The position numbers and the translations under genes are program-made. The notes under the pieces are model-generated. The model did no database searches, had not been told where the DNA came from, and saw only the letters and a program-made list of their open reading frames with translations. This document shows positions 22,155 to 33,429 of a stretch of 64,000 nucleotides of DNA, in pieces (position 1 is the stretch's first letter; each line of letters opens with the position of its first letter). The DNA is from Orbilia blumenaviensis (taxonomy: Eukaryota > Ascomycota > Orbiliomycetes > Orbiliales > Orbiliaceae), in NCBI GenBank assembly GCA_036872755.1, contig JAVHNS010000016.1:558001-622000 (forward strand), given 5' to 3'.

Positions 22155-23755
22155 GTTTGTGGAGGGCCAGATCCTTGATTTCCCTCGAGCTTCAGAGCGA
22201 AGGACCCACAAATTTAAAAGACCCCGACTTCGAATTTCTAGCCCCTGCTGCGTACCTTATAGCCTGTGAGCTCGTGTTTGTAGATTTATTATGTCAAAGT
22301 CACCCCGCGGGCAACGGAAGCTCTCAAAAGCGCGTCGATTGTGATGCCTATAGCAGTCGAATATGATTGACTAACATCTTAGAAGCAATGGAATTTCCCA
22401 ACACTATATAACTCTCCAGGCTACAGCTAGTGAGTTTAGTGGGACTGTTTTCTCCAATCTGCTTGCTAGGTACGAGCAGCTAGGTATTTATTTTCATAAA
22501 TTCAATACCATAAACGCATTAAACGTAACACGCACCCTAATGCCTTGTCATTGACCTCAAGATATGCAAGAAAATCATTTAAAAATTTATATGAGCTATT
22601 CGCATATATAGAGTTCTATGGCTGCCACATATATAGTATGTGCGCATCCGATGATCGTCGTTCTCCTAGGATCCTGTTTGTGTAACATGATCATATGCAT
22701 AAGTATAAGTATTGCAATGCAATGGTTTGCAACAGAAACTGAATAATCATCGCGGGTGCGCGTAACAGTTGATGTTAATACTATCGGCCGATAAACATAT
22801 TGAGTTATTACTACTCAGTAAGTATAACTAATGACAATTGAAAAAGTGTATTATTTCAAAATGAGAGGGTTTCTTTTTGGATATGTATACTCGTGTTGGT
22901 GTGTCTCATTGCATGCAATATTGGGCTCAGGTATGCGAAGCAAAGATCCATATTGCAGCACATATACCAAAATGAAGTATTAAATCCTAAGTTCAGGTCA
23001 CACGAACTCTCTGACATTGTACCTACCTATAACTATCCCTGAACTCGAGGGGCACCATGTAGCTAAACATCCCCGGTTCAAATGGTGAGGCATTTGTATT
23101 GGTTTCACAAACGCAAAGTTTGTAGCCTGATGACGATATAGTATTTAAAAGAGCACAAAGCTCAGAAGTTTATCGAAATTTTTGAATAACCGCCCTCTCG
23201 GCAGATCACGACCAGGATTTTTGGTGGCAGTTGGTGCCGAACAGATGGAAACTCAGTTGAACAAATTTGACTTTCTGAATAGTTGAGCAAGTCCCGCTGG
23301 TAGAAAAGGAGGCGGAGCAAAATTTTATAGTGAGAACATTGCAATTACAGACCTCTGCACTGCTCTAGATCCATGGAAGTTTCGAAGGTTAAGTCTGTGT
23401 TACATGAGCATCACAATTCCACAGTAGATGCCGTGACAATAAAGCTTAAATTACATCATCGAAACCATATCGATATCGCAGGGAAAGCATATGGACGATT
23501 GAATCAAAGTTAATCCAAGTTCCGAAGTCCCCAAGGTTCACTTGAGAGTCCTACCGGAATTAGTTCTTCTACTTTCAACAAAGTACTAAACTAATAACGC
23601 TTGACGACGTTTGAATTCGTATCCAAGAAGATTCGTTGAAATCGTAAACGTTTACACTTAAGAAGCCAAACCTCGCTACCAAGTTATTTTAGCTTGGAGA
23701 CGTCCCCAGCATAATTGCGCCGCAAATGTGCCTGATTTCTCAGTAAAACATAAAC
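22155..23755. other. Intergenic region, no gene recognised
   Basis: About 1.6 kb, AT-rich, between two minus-strand surface-protein genes. Only short frames. It should hold the CFEM gene promoter (left side) and the 3' UTR of the GPI protein gene (right side). Confidence 0.5.
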
Positions 23756-24759
23756 TTAAGCAATAAGGAAACCGACCGCCACTAAAAGTGCAGAGAGAGC
23801 GAAGCCGGTCTGGATGCCAGACGGCTGGGCGCCATTGGTGGAAGCCTCCGGCTTCGTTCCACTACTCTTGCTGTCATCGTGGCTACCTGCAGTTGAACTG
23901 GACTTTTCGCCACTGGTCTTTTCATCGCTCTCGGATTTCTCCGCCACTGCCGCAACCTCGGAATCTTTAATACTTTCCTCTCTCTTGGGAAATTTGCTAG
24001 TGTCTATCTTCGGGCAAACGTCCTTGAGGTATACCGACTCAATCTTTGGTTCATCACTCCTAAGGTCCTTCAAATCGCCAATCTTTTTGATAAACTTTTT
24101 GGGTGCATAAAGGTAGGCCTGTTGAGCACCACAGGTTTGATCTTTGCAAAAATCATCCGGATCTGAACCGATAAAGAAATTTGGTGGATGATCTGATTCC
24201 TTTGAGACAGCGGCTTCCCATTGTAGGATACACCATTTGCTGTTACCAGCTTGTGGTTTAACACTAAGAATATATATATCAGCTGCTGCTTTATGATTGC
24301 TCGATATTCTGGTGATTATTCTTACAGATCTACGAGACATTTATCCCAATAGACACTGTTGATGAAGAACTGCTGTAGATCCGAAGTCTTATACCCAGCT
24401 TCTTTAGTTGTGCTGTTTGACAACTTCAGAAATTTCAAGAACTGGTCCGGCCCACAGTCGCTGGTACCACGAATCCATTGTCGCAGACTGTTAAGACAGG
24501 TAGTGGTGCAGACATCCTTAAGTTGACCTTCAGTTGGTATCTCGTCCGGGTTGCCTAACGTAACTGCGTGCATAATTTCCGGGCCACAATCGATGTGCCG
24601 TTCCTTGTAAGCCTGGATGCAGGCCTCATCTTTAGAACCAGTTGGCATTTTAAGAGCTAAGACTCCGGTATTTTCACCCATGGTGAAGCCGGAGGCCTCA
24701 TCCGCCATCGTGAGGAATGGCATCACTGCCAAAAGGAGTGTAGCTGTGATGGCAACCAT
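23756..24759 (-). CDS. Cys-containing GPI-anchored surface protein, function unknown
   Basis: Two exons, complement(24326..24759) and complement(23756..24263), give 313 aa. The 62-nt intron has donor GTAAGA and acceptor TTCTTAG; a CTGAT branch-like word lies near 24278-24282. The ATG at 24759 opens a signal peptide (MVAITATLLLAVMPFLTMA); the frame upstream starts at TTG. The ectodomain has about ten Cys, including CTTTCLNS, DCGP and the CKDQTCG pair, which suggests a disulfide-bonded fold. A Ser/Lys/Glu-rich stalk follows. The end (STNGAQPSG, then a hydrophobic tail SALLVAVGFLIA) fits a GPI-anchor signal with no charged residues after the tail. I recognise no family. It is probably a wall or plasma-membrane protein; an effector-like role is possible but unsupported. 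Confidence 0.75.
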
Positions 24760-27089
24760 TGTGAAAGTGTTGACTTTGTTGTGGAAATGAGTGTAGGTAA
24801 AAGAGTGGACTTGGGAGGCTCTGGTTCGAAGCCTCAACCTATGAATACAAAACTAGAGAAATGAATGATTGAACGAACAAATGAATGAAGAAAGATGCAC
24901 CAGGAAAAACTGGGGAGCCCGGGAGCTTTGGATTATGAATTCCGCGATAGAAATCTTCTATATTGTTTTTCATTCCCATTTTCTCAACCAGGATAGCGGT
25001 GGCTGTTATATACACTTTCGCATTGAACTGTTTAAATGTTTGACACCTCCACACTTTCGTTTGAACCTAACCAAGCCGGTCGTACGCAGCGCTAGGAACA
25101 CCCGAAATTTGGCACGCAGAGCCGCTAACACCGTTATTTTACTGGGCGGGCGGGGATAGCAGTGGGGCTGACGTTGCATCTGGAAAGCTGAGATGTCGCT
25201 CCGAATAGTCCCAAAACGGTTGCACATAGCGGTTTCATTTGGGTGCAGGAAATTCTCGTTTAATCTGCGGATGTGAAATATTATAGGATGGCAATGCTTA
25301 TAGAATTAGCGAAGTCGTATGATCCCGCGGGCTTAGACTGCCTTATTAGAAAGCTTGAATTGATCCCAAGACGGATGCCGGAATTTCTTGAACTGTTTAA
25401 GGTTTGCTTTCCACAAGCCTAGCGAAATGTAGATCAATGTGACTACGGTTTAGTCAAAAGCTTTTATCTTGATAATCCACTCCATGCACGCTGAATTTCC
25501 TAAATTGTAAAAGCCACATCGTTTTTCATGCTTTCATTTCATCCAGGTTGTATGCATGTTTACCCGCTGGCGTGCATGTCTTGGCCAGCTTGGCAAGGCA
25601 CGCCGACAAGTCGGCAGTATTTCCGACCGAAGATCATTCTTACCGGTTCCTTAGTCGTCTACCTTTACGTAGTTGCTTGAAACTACATCTTGAAGCGAGA
25701 GCAATATATTAAGCCCTTCAATAGTGTTGAAGCCTTTGGAGCGATCACGCCCAAATGACATATCGCTATTACAAATTCGATATCTATCTGTTCCAATTGC
25801 TTGTTTGACTTCGTCGCCCTCGAAAATTATAGAATCTAGAAGAGAGATATCATAATGCCTAAGGTCTCATGTGACACCTACCTCAGGCTTTCAAGTGTAG
25901 TACTAGAGGCCTATAAATAATATAGCCAGAAATATGAATGCATATCGATATATTCTATTGATATATTTCGTATAATTAATACCGTTGTACCGGCAGACTG
26001 AGGAAATAAAATCCGAATTACCACGCCACAAGCAAGCAAAGCCGTTTTTCATCCAAGATAAGCTAGGCATGGGGCAAAACCCCAGCATTAGGTAGGGACA
26101 TGCGGTCCACGATGATGTGGTAGCTTACGTTTTGCGTCGGACTATAGTGGTCAATATATATTTTTAAAAATAATGGCACCGGGGCGTTGAGTACTATATG
26201 GTTAACGACAGCTGTACAGTAAAATATAGAGCCGTGTATTAACAATTTCTAATTGCAATATTTGCTTCAATTATTAGGTAATTCCTGTCTTATTGAGACC
26301 TACTAGAACTAGTCAGGCTCTCATAGGGGGTCGAGGCAGTATGGGATATTAAATCACAAGAGCAATAAAATCTGACAGCTACAAATATTCGACGCGAATG
26401 AGTCTACTATTCTATCAAAGAGGAACTGTAGCAAAAAGTCTTCATATTTTACTTCCAAAAGTATAAATATATAAATCTTTATTCAGCCGGTTTAAATTTC
26501 ATCCTTCTCCATGTTAGCTGTAACTGGCTATACTATTCGACGTTGATACACGCTATTGAAAATATGAGTGAAGAAGCTAAAATACAGAAGAAAAAAAAAC
26601 GCATCATCATTCTAGCAAGTTATACTATATTTCTGAAAGGAAGCAAACATTTTTTTCTTATACAAGTATTGATTTATCGGAACAAGATCATTCGGGATTT
26701 TACGCCTCCACATTGGTGTAACATGTTGCATTTTGAGCACAACAACGCGTTACTGCAAACACATGGGATTTGTGGTCCGCGACTCTTGCTGGAGATCTTG
26801 GGGGTGATCGGTGATTCTTGAACAGATCACTTATTTTGACGACAGAAGCTAAAATAGGCACCTTTTTATGATATCTTGGTCATCTTCTAAATGTGTCATT
26901 CTGAGGTTATACACACATACACCAGCCCTCACCAAAACAGTCTTTTTTTTACACGGCTTGCTGCCATGCCTTCAAACGGTTAACGAACCCGAACTTAATT
27001 CAGCTATAAATACGGTTTTGCAATCCAGGCCTTATAGCATAACATACTATTATGGTGTGGCTGCTATCTCGGTCTTCAATTATTTCGCA
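24760..27089. other. Intergenic region, no gene recognised
   Basis: About 2.3 kb between divergent genes. A poly-A run lies at 26592-26600. In-frame codons upstream of 27090 down to 26868 include an ATG and could lengthen the next gene, but the sequence there looks non-coding. Confidence 0.5.
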
Positions 27090-28580
27090 ATGTCTCGCCC
27101 TTTTTCATTCCCCCGCTGGGACAACGGACCTAACTCTAATGGCCTTCTGGCCAATCTTTGCCGCAACGTAGTCAATGATTTCGATCGATACTACCAAGAA
27201 TTCCGACGTCGCCTCGGGGTTGACGAGATCGGGCCTATGGAGCATATTGGACTTAACTCAAATAGAATAGCTCCAGCCATAATAGCTCCAGCCATAATAA
27301 CGCCCAGCAACCCTGAGCCCCAATGGGAGGAGGAGGATGTTTTCCGCACAGAATTTCTCGACAATCTCAAAGCGCGATATGCTGCATCTCAACAAGGAAT
27401 CCACGACTCATGGGATCCATCTTTAGGTGTCATTGGGAGTGGTGATGGGCCGTGGGATGTGCCTGGTCGGAATCTTCACAACCAGCCTCGTACGTACACG
27501 GGACGGTGCAAGTACTATACAGGAAATGGGGCGCGGTGTCTTGAGAATGTCAAGAGTAAATACTCAAGATACTGCGTTTTTCATCATGTTGTTACCCCTG
27601 GTGGTAGAATTTTTAACTCCACGGGGGAGCCACCAGCGCAGATGCGGCCTCGGCCGTTCGGGGGGGATCCTGGACTTACAACTAGTCCTTTCGACTCCTA
27701 TTCTCGTTTCGACCGTTCCCAACCATGGCGTATGGGCACTGACCCACGCTCTGCTGCCTATCGTGCCGCAACGGACGACCTCCAATTACAAAGCATTAAT
27801 CGGCTACAACAGCGCTGGAATGAAGTGAATGGCGGATATCGGAGCCCGATTAACGGGAATAACACCCTATCGCTATCGCCACAGGATCTTGTCCTTGTCG
27901 GCCCCAATGGGCCGGAACTCACCACCAGCCAGGCAGCGGAAATCTTCATCCGTGAACTTGATACCGACTATCGACCATTTTACCTAAAATGTAGTGTCTG
28001 CCATCAAATTTACAATGACCCTGTCTACTTTTGGCATCCACAGACAAATCAACTCTGTATTTCTTGTCGCGGGTGTGTGGGCTCTTTATGCGATAACCCG
28101 CCAACCTACACAGGCTCAGGTACGCCATCATTTTGGCGGCCCAGTCTCTTTTCTCAACAGTATCCCAGGCAAACTTTAACAGGAAGATCTACTCTTTATC
28201 CCGCGTCAAAGATAACTATTCTGCGATCGTTGTTCGAGAAACACTTTCACGAGATGATTTCAATTGAGGCACCTCGCCAGATTTGTTACTTTTGCAAAGG
28301 CCCCATGGTGAATCCGGTAGTAACTTGCCCAGATGTACCACCTGCATATTGGGTATTGACACTTGGGTCTACTCCGCCAATGGGAATAGTGCAGCATGCT
28401 TTCTGTGCTGGGTGTTTGGACTCTTATAGGCTCCGCGGGGGGGTAGAGTATGCGAGATGTCCGTTCGCGGATAGCTGCTGGAGCTCTATGGATTGTTTCC
28501 CTATTGATGCAGGATATGTCAGAGAAGCGATGGGCATAGCGGGGAAAGCGTGGGAGAAAACGTTGGAAATGGCTGCATGA
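27090..28580 (+). CDS. Cys/His-rich protein with two RING/U-box-like zinc modules
   Basis: Single exon, 496 aa from the ATG at 27090 (MSRPFSFPRW); an in-frame ATG at 26868 would add 74 residues of unlikely sequence. Near residue 150 there is a compact Cys/His motif (CKYYTGNGARC, then YCVFHH) like the small zinc knuckle found in several fungal and viral-type proteins. From about 305 comes CSVCHQIYNDPVYFW followed by CISCRGC, and from about 410 CYFCKGPMVNPVVTC followed by HAFCAGC and CPF. Both resemble degenerate RING or U-box folds. Together they suggest an E3-ligase-like or protein-interaction role, not proven. A short duplication (IAPAI repeated) lies near residue 50. No signal peptide. Function unknown. 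Confidence 0.7.
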   Translation: MSRPFSFPRWDNGPNSNGLLANLCRNVVNDFDRYYQEFRRRLGVDEIGPMEHIGLNSNRIAPAIIAPAIITPSNPEPQWEEEDVFRTEFLDNLKARYAASQQGIHDSWDPSLGVIGSGDGPWDVPGRNLHNQPRTYTGRCKYYTGNGARCLENVKSKYSRYCVFHHVVTPGGRIFNSTGEPPAQMRPRPFGGDPGLTTSPFDSYSRFDRSQPWRMGTDPRSAAYRAATDDLQLQSINRLQQRWNEVNGGYRSPINGNNTLSLSPQDLVLVGPNGPELTTSQAAEIFIRELDTDYRPFYLKCSVCHQIYNDPVYFWHPQTNQLCISCRGCVGSLCDNPPTYTGSGTPSFWRPSLFSQQYPRQTLTGRSTLYPASKITILRSLFEKHFHEMISIEAPRQICYFCKGPMVNPVVTCPDVPPAYWVLTLGSTPPMGIVQHAFCAGCLDSYRLRGGVEYARCPFADSCWSSMDCFPIDAGYVREAMGIAGKAWEKTLEMAA

Positions 28581-29097
28581 AGGGCTGAGAACTAGCTACT
28601 TTGAGAGTAAATGGGGGGCTTGAACGTTTAGTTATAGGCGGTGACTGTACTTGTAGTTCACGAATTAATCCAATCAATTGATTGACTGACCCCAACTGCC
28701 TGTGGTGTATTAGGCCCCCAGTGCACTGACTGCATGGACCTGGAGGCTGGATGACAACCGCCCTATATCTTTTTTAGTCATACCCCATTACTGCCTTATC
28801 ACATAGGCCATTTAAATGCACAGTGTGGAAAATAAATTAGGTCTACGATGTCACAAAAGTTTTCGCATCACTCATCATGTAAATTATCCCCATGTAAAAA
28901 TCGACCATAGTAATACATCCCAGTCTAGTAGCACAAAACTCCAGAAATGCAGCGCAGGTGTTCTCCTATCTTGACGACCCCCATCCCCTCTCGATAAGAT
29001 TCTTTCTTCTATTATCTCCCTTCTTCTTGTTAGCCTCACGTTCATCCACCTTTGCGACAGCCTGTTTAAAAGCGGCGGTATCCAGATCGCGAGCTTT
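28581..29097. other. 3' intergenic region between convergent genes
   Basis: About 517 bases between two stop codons. It holds a perfect 14-bp palindrome, CAATCAATTGATTG, at 28671-28684. Presumed 3' UTRs; nothing else seen. Confidence 0.5.
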
Positions 29098-31946
29098 CTA
29101 TCCTCGTGCTCTTTTAACCGCATCGCTCTTGAGCTTCCTCATGAACTTGTTCTGTTGACCAGGCGGAACCTTCATTCTCTTGTTGGCGCTCCCATTTTGC
29201 TCCACATATGCCATAGTGTCGCCGCCTGAGAGGCCAGAGAGTTTGGCGTGATTCCGTTTGACCATTGGACCAGATCTCTTGAAGTCACCACGTGTGCGGT
29301 CGAAGAAACCGCCATCGCTTTCCCTTTCAATCGAGTTGACGTCCGCATTCTCACTGTTTTCTAAGAGCACAGACTGAAGCAACTCTCTTCTTTCCCCCGG
29401 CGTAGCATATGCTAGCCCAGGGAGATTTTCAATTCCCTGAAGGTGCGTAATAACCTTGAATGCATAGCCTTGATCCACCAAAAATGCCTGTCTCTTCGAC
29501 GAGTAGTACATCTCCGCGGTATCCTTGCTCACCAAAGAGTAGAAGAAGGCGTTGAATCCTTCGTCGTTTCTTCTCTTGGCCCTCAAAATTCGACCGAGAC
29601 GCTGTGCTTCTTGTCTTCGGGAACCGTAATGTGACGAAACCTGAATCAAACACGTCGCCTCTGGGAGATCAAGACTAGTGTCTCCGATTTTTGAGAGGAA
29701 AACTGTGTTGATAAGTTCATTACGTTGGAAGTTTTGAAGAATCTTGAGGCGTTCTTGTTGTGGAGTACCACCGTAGATATAGGGCTTATTGAGCTTTCGA
29801 GCATAGGCGGCGAGTGCGAAGACGTTATCCGAGAAGACAATGACTTTGTCGCCACGCTTTTCATGATAGTCGATAAGAAACTGGCATGCCTGAAACCTGC
29901 AATTTCCTGTTAGTACAACACTATACAAGAGTGATCTGGCAAAGGAGAACACACTTTCTAGGATTCATGATGTAGAATAAAGCACGCTTTCTTGGGGTCT
30001 CATTTAAATATTCATGGTAGAACTCTGTTGTCATAGGGCACCAAACTTCGGCGCACTGAACCCTCGCAATGTGCCCTTGTTCGGAGAGTTCCATCCAGTT
30101 CGCTTCATAAAGTTTCGGCCCAATCAAAAAGTTCAAATCTTGGATCTTGTCGTCTTCACGAAGCAAGGTAGCGGTAAGTCCAAGTTTTGCATGGGTCGCG
30201 ATAGAATGAATGACTTTCCGGAAGATGTTGGCGGGGACGACGTGAACCTCGTCAAGTAAGAGAAGACCCCATTCTCTACCCATCAAGAAGTCCATCATCT
30301 TCTGGGAATCGTGGGAGCGAGTTCTCGAATTAGTGACCATAGAGTATGTCGTAACGATAATACCAGCATCTCCTCGGAAGCGCTCTTTATTTTCGGCCGT
30401 GAATATGGCGATCTGGTCAGGATTTATCGTGCTCCATTTCAAGAACTCGTTCCTCCACTGAACGACAGACATACTAGACGATTATTAGTCTTGAATTTGC
30501 CTAAGTTCCAAGATATTGAAGCCTTACGAGGATGTGCACAAGACCACCACACTCTTCTTGATTGTACACGCCGCAGTAATACCGACCAGTGTTTTGCCTG
30601 CACCACAGGGCAAGACAATAATCCCGCTTTTTGCTCTTCCGTTACCGAACATCTTGCTCAGACTCTTCTCTTGATAATGTCGAATTTGGGCCTGTGGCCT
30701 TAAATCCATATCAAGATTTGAATTCCGGGAGTCATTCCTAAAGTCGTATTCTTCGAGAAGGGGGTAGCCGAGTGTCAAGCACTGCTTTTGCACCTTTTCG
30801 ACACCTTCGGCGCGTACTTCGAATGAATGGACTGCCTCGGCCTCTTCATCGTCATCATCTTCCTCGCCTTCCTTAAGGGCAGTGACGGCAGCAAAAAGTT
30901 CCTCGGCACTATCTCCCTTTGGTTCCTCGCCCGCGGGTCCATCCGGCTGTACAACCTGTTGTCCTTGTGCAACTCCAGCAGCGATCTTGGTTCCAGGGAT
31001 GACCAATGCACCCATCTTAGGGGCACTTTCCTTGGTAATACCATCGTTGTCACCGGAATCCGTGAACGTCCGTTGCTCGCTAATGACCGGGTCTCGTAAT
31101 AGAATCTGGAGCATCTTCATATCAGATGACTCTAGGAAGTATCGGTTGTGCTTCAAGACAAGCTTGACCTTTCCGTAGGAGCCAGTGCAGCCATTGATAA
31201 ATTGTACAATTTCGTCGGGAATGGGAATCTTGGAAAATCGATCGAGTACAGCAACTATATCCTTAGGATCGAGTCCGACGGAGACCTAGGGAGCGTCATC
31301 AGAACATAGTCAAGTCACAGTTTAGCCTGAGGCTAGCTTACAGCAGCATATAGGGAGTGTGGTGTGATCCGGTATTCGTGAAGATACGTAGGACGCGAAA
31401 GTGGTTCAGCGATAGCAGTCAAGAAATCTTGAGCAGCGGGAGCGAGTGGCGAGAAGCTCTCTAATATGATCTTTCCATTTCGTGGGTTGATCCACATCGG
31501 CCGGCTCTCATGGTCTGGTTTCATCTTTAAGAAACTCAATTCATCACGTTTGAATAGACGCGATACCGCGTCTGTTGTTGGGATACTTGAACGCTCGCGG
31601 GTACCAGCGAAAGAGAACTTGTCGAGGACACCTATTAAGGATATACACGATCAGGCCTGTCTATCGACTCGAAATATTTTGACATCGCGTAAGAGTCTGC
31701 ATACGAGTGATAGCACCCTGTTCTTCTTCAGTTGGGGCTTCTTCTTCAAGGTCATCGTCATCCTCGTCGCTGGAGACATCAGGTTTCGCTCGTTTTGTCC
31801 CCGACGCGGGTTTTGTAAGTTCGGCTAGAGAGCAAGTCACGTCGCTTGGTTAGCATTACTCCAGCACGTCCAGAAGAAAGGAAGCAGGAGCTTCAGACAG
31901 GCCATAGTGGGCGCGTACTGATTGAGCCTTTGCGCTTTGTCGCCAT
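29098..31946 (-). CDS. SSL2: TFIIH helicase subunit XPB/Ssl2 (Rad25)
   Basis: Six exons: complement(31919..31946, 31705..31824, 31342..31631, 30528..31285, 29955..30473, 29098..29896), 837 aa, in frame throughout. Introns are 94, 73, 56, 54 and 58 nt with donors GTACGC, GTATGC, GTAAGC, GTAAGG and GTGTGT. It is the 3'-5' DNA translocase of TFIIH that opens promoters for RNA polymerase II and damaged DNA in nucleotide excision repair, in the nucleus. Visible: N-terminal domain block ([13 protein letters not shown]), an acidic patch (about 285-310), Walker A LPCGAGKT (about 372), DEVH box (about 472), RED motif in TATLLREDD (about 503), and motif [14 protein letters not shown] (about 670). The C-terminal tail is basic. 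Length and motifs match the family, so the gene looks intact. The first exon codes for only nine full residues. It is divergent from the DUF4748 gene. Confidence 0.97.
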
Positions 31947-32232
31947 CGTTGCTACAGGTTCTGAAGTTCTGGGAGCAGACCGATGGCGATGATGAGAGCA
32001 GGTGGTGGTAGCTTTAATTGTGTGCGTTTGCAGGATCCAAGCAGTCAGAAACCCGCTGATTGTAGCACAGCCACAGCTGTGCTCTATGTGGCTAGTGGAA
32101 TGCTGGTGGCCTGACATCACAACACTCTCTCGTCTTTCCCGTAAATTCTAGTTCGGTTGTGCGACTCCAATTCCACACTCTCTTAACTTTTCAAAATGCA
32201 CATTTCATAATCCAATCGCCACTGACTTCAAA
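31947..32232. promoter_or_regulatory. Shared divergent promoter of XPB/Ssl2 and the DUF4748 gene
   Basis: Only 286 bases separate the two ATGs, which point away from each other, so both promoters must lie here or within the first introns. No obvious TATA box was seen, as is common for housekeeping genes. Co-regulation is inference. Confidence 0.5.
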
Positions 32233-32827
32233 ATGAATACTGTAAGTTCAACATTCATCTCTCTCTTACAAGACGGGCAATTAACGAATTCCTAGGTAAA
32301 ATCTTTCTGGTATGCTATCATATTATAACCCTCGGGCAACCGGCTGCGGCTTAAAATTGACAATCAATCCTCGTATTTAGGATTGGCTGGGGCTCTTTGA
32401 TAGTTGGTAGGTCACAGATATCACTTGTATAATTCGTCCTTGGGACTCCTACTAACTGTATACAGGCGGTGGGGCGGCCTACTACTTCGCCAAACAATCC
32501 ATTGATGCCGACAGACGGGAGAAACATATGCAGCGCATCCTCCTTCAGAAACGTCAGTCCCTGTGGCCACCGTTTGTGTGTTACGTATCATACCCTGACT
32601 AGTGTAAATAAATGCCTACAGGCAACGAAGAGCTCGAAACTCTCGGCCGTGGCGGTTCCACGCCGATTGAAAGCCCGAGGGACCATCTTGCTGCTCAGCT
32701 GTCAGAGTTACAAGAACCAGCACCGACAAGACACACGCCGGATAACGAAGAGGAGCGGGTGGCGTCAAAAAGCAAATTTGAGGCTTCTCAACCCTATAAG
32801 GCGAGAAGAGGCGACCGATTCAGTTAA
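32233..32827 (+). CDS. DUF4748-like small membrane protein with micro-exons
   Basis: Five exons, 32233..32241, 32296..32309, 32381..32406, 32466..32552 and 32622..32827, give 113 aa in frame. The first three exons are only 9, 14 and 26 nt. Joined, they restore a family-like start: SFWIGWGSLIVGGGAAYYFAK, then QSIDADRREKHMQR. This membrane/Gly segment followed by a basic amphipathic helix is typical of the DUF4748 family of small fungal, probably mitochondrial, proteins. The tail is hydrophilic with no motif. Donors are GTAAGT, GTATGC, GTAGGT and GTCAGT (the last is weak); acceptors are CCTAG, TTTAG, TACAG and TACAG. The longest unspliced frame in the area (32469-32903) is in a wrong frame. Function unknown. 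Confidence 0.85.
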
Positions 32828-33210
32828 ATTGGGGCACCATAGCCCGGATAAGGTTCCAGTTAGAGATACAATACACATTCATGGGAGGAGTTTGGGTATT
32901 TAGCGAATAAATTCGCTGAAACTGGCTATAGATTTAGTGGCAGCACAAAATTGTACATTTATCACGATCGACGCTACTTCTACTTTCTCCATGTGTTCAA
33001 ATATTGCTTTATTACTAAACTGTATTGAATTCAATTGTTCTTAATATACAAGTACCTGAGCCGCAGACGCCAATAAACCCAAACCCAAACAAAAGAAAGC
33101 AAACCAAAGCACCTTGACTGAACCGGTTTGAGAAAACAGAGACCAAATGCCTTTGATAATATAATATTGAAAGAAAGCCCCAAACACAGATTCCGTCGTC
33201 CAACTAACAT
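32828..33210. other. 3' region, frames of uncertain meaning
   Basis: About 380 bases between the DUF4748 stop and a doubtful small minus-strand frame. On the minus strand, 33041-33203 is open in two frames and hydrophobic, so it could be a second exon or a 3' UTR of the small gene. I cannot decide. Confidence 0.35.
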
Positions 33211-33429
33211 TTATCTTGAGCAACAGTGTCCACCGAAGGCCCCCAAAGTGCTGCCTGCCTCCGGTACCTCGCTCCTTCCTGCGACAGCAGGAGCCACAAA
33301 TGGCACGGTCAATCCACCTAAGAGGTAGCCGTACATTATTATCGTCGAGGTAGACAATCTCGAAACCGGTCGGTAACCATGTGTGGCATATTGTGAAAAT
33401 TGACGGACGAAATGGGCAGCGGCGGCCAT
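33211..33429 (-). CDS. Possible small mitochondrial-type protein (72 aa)
   Basis: ATG at 33429, 72 codons. The N terminus is Ala/Arg/Ser-rich and lacks acidic residues (MAAAAHFVRQFSQYATHGYR), as in a mitochondrial presequence. A hydrophobic stretch follows (TIIMYGYLLGGLTVPFVAPAVAG). I do not recognise it. A 64-nt intron from GTACCG to GTTAG could link it to hydrophobic frames at 33041-33203, giving a longer protein; this is not proven. It may be a real small membrane protein or chance. Confidence 0.35.
   Translation of the reverse strand: MAAAAHFVRQFSQYATHGYRPVSRLSTSTIIMYGYLLGGLTVPFVAPAVAGRSEVPEAGSTLGAFGGHCCSR

Noticed and set aside
24816..24832. GGTTCGAAGCC word resembling a tRNA T-loop
   Set aside because: No acceptor stem or anticodon arm could be built around it.
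32469..32903. 144-codon plus-strand frame
   Set aside because: Wrong frame of the DUF4748 exons; the spliced model fits the family.
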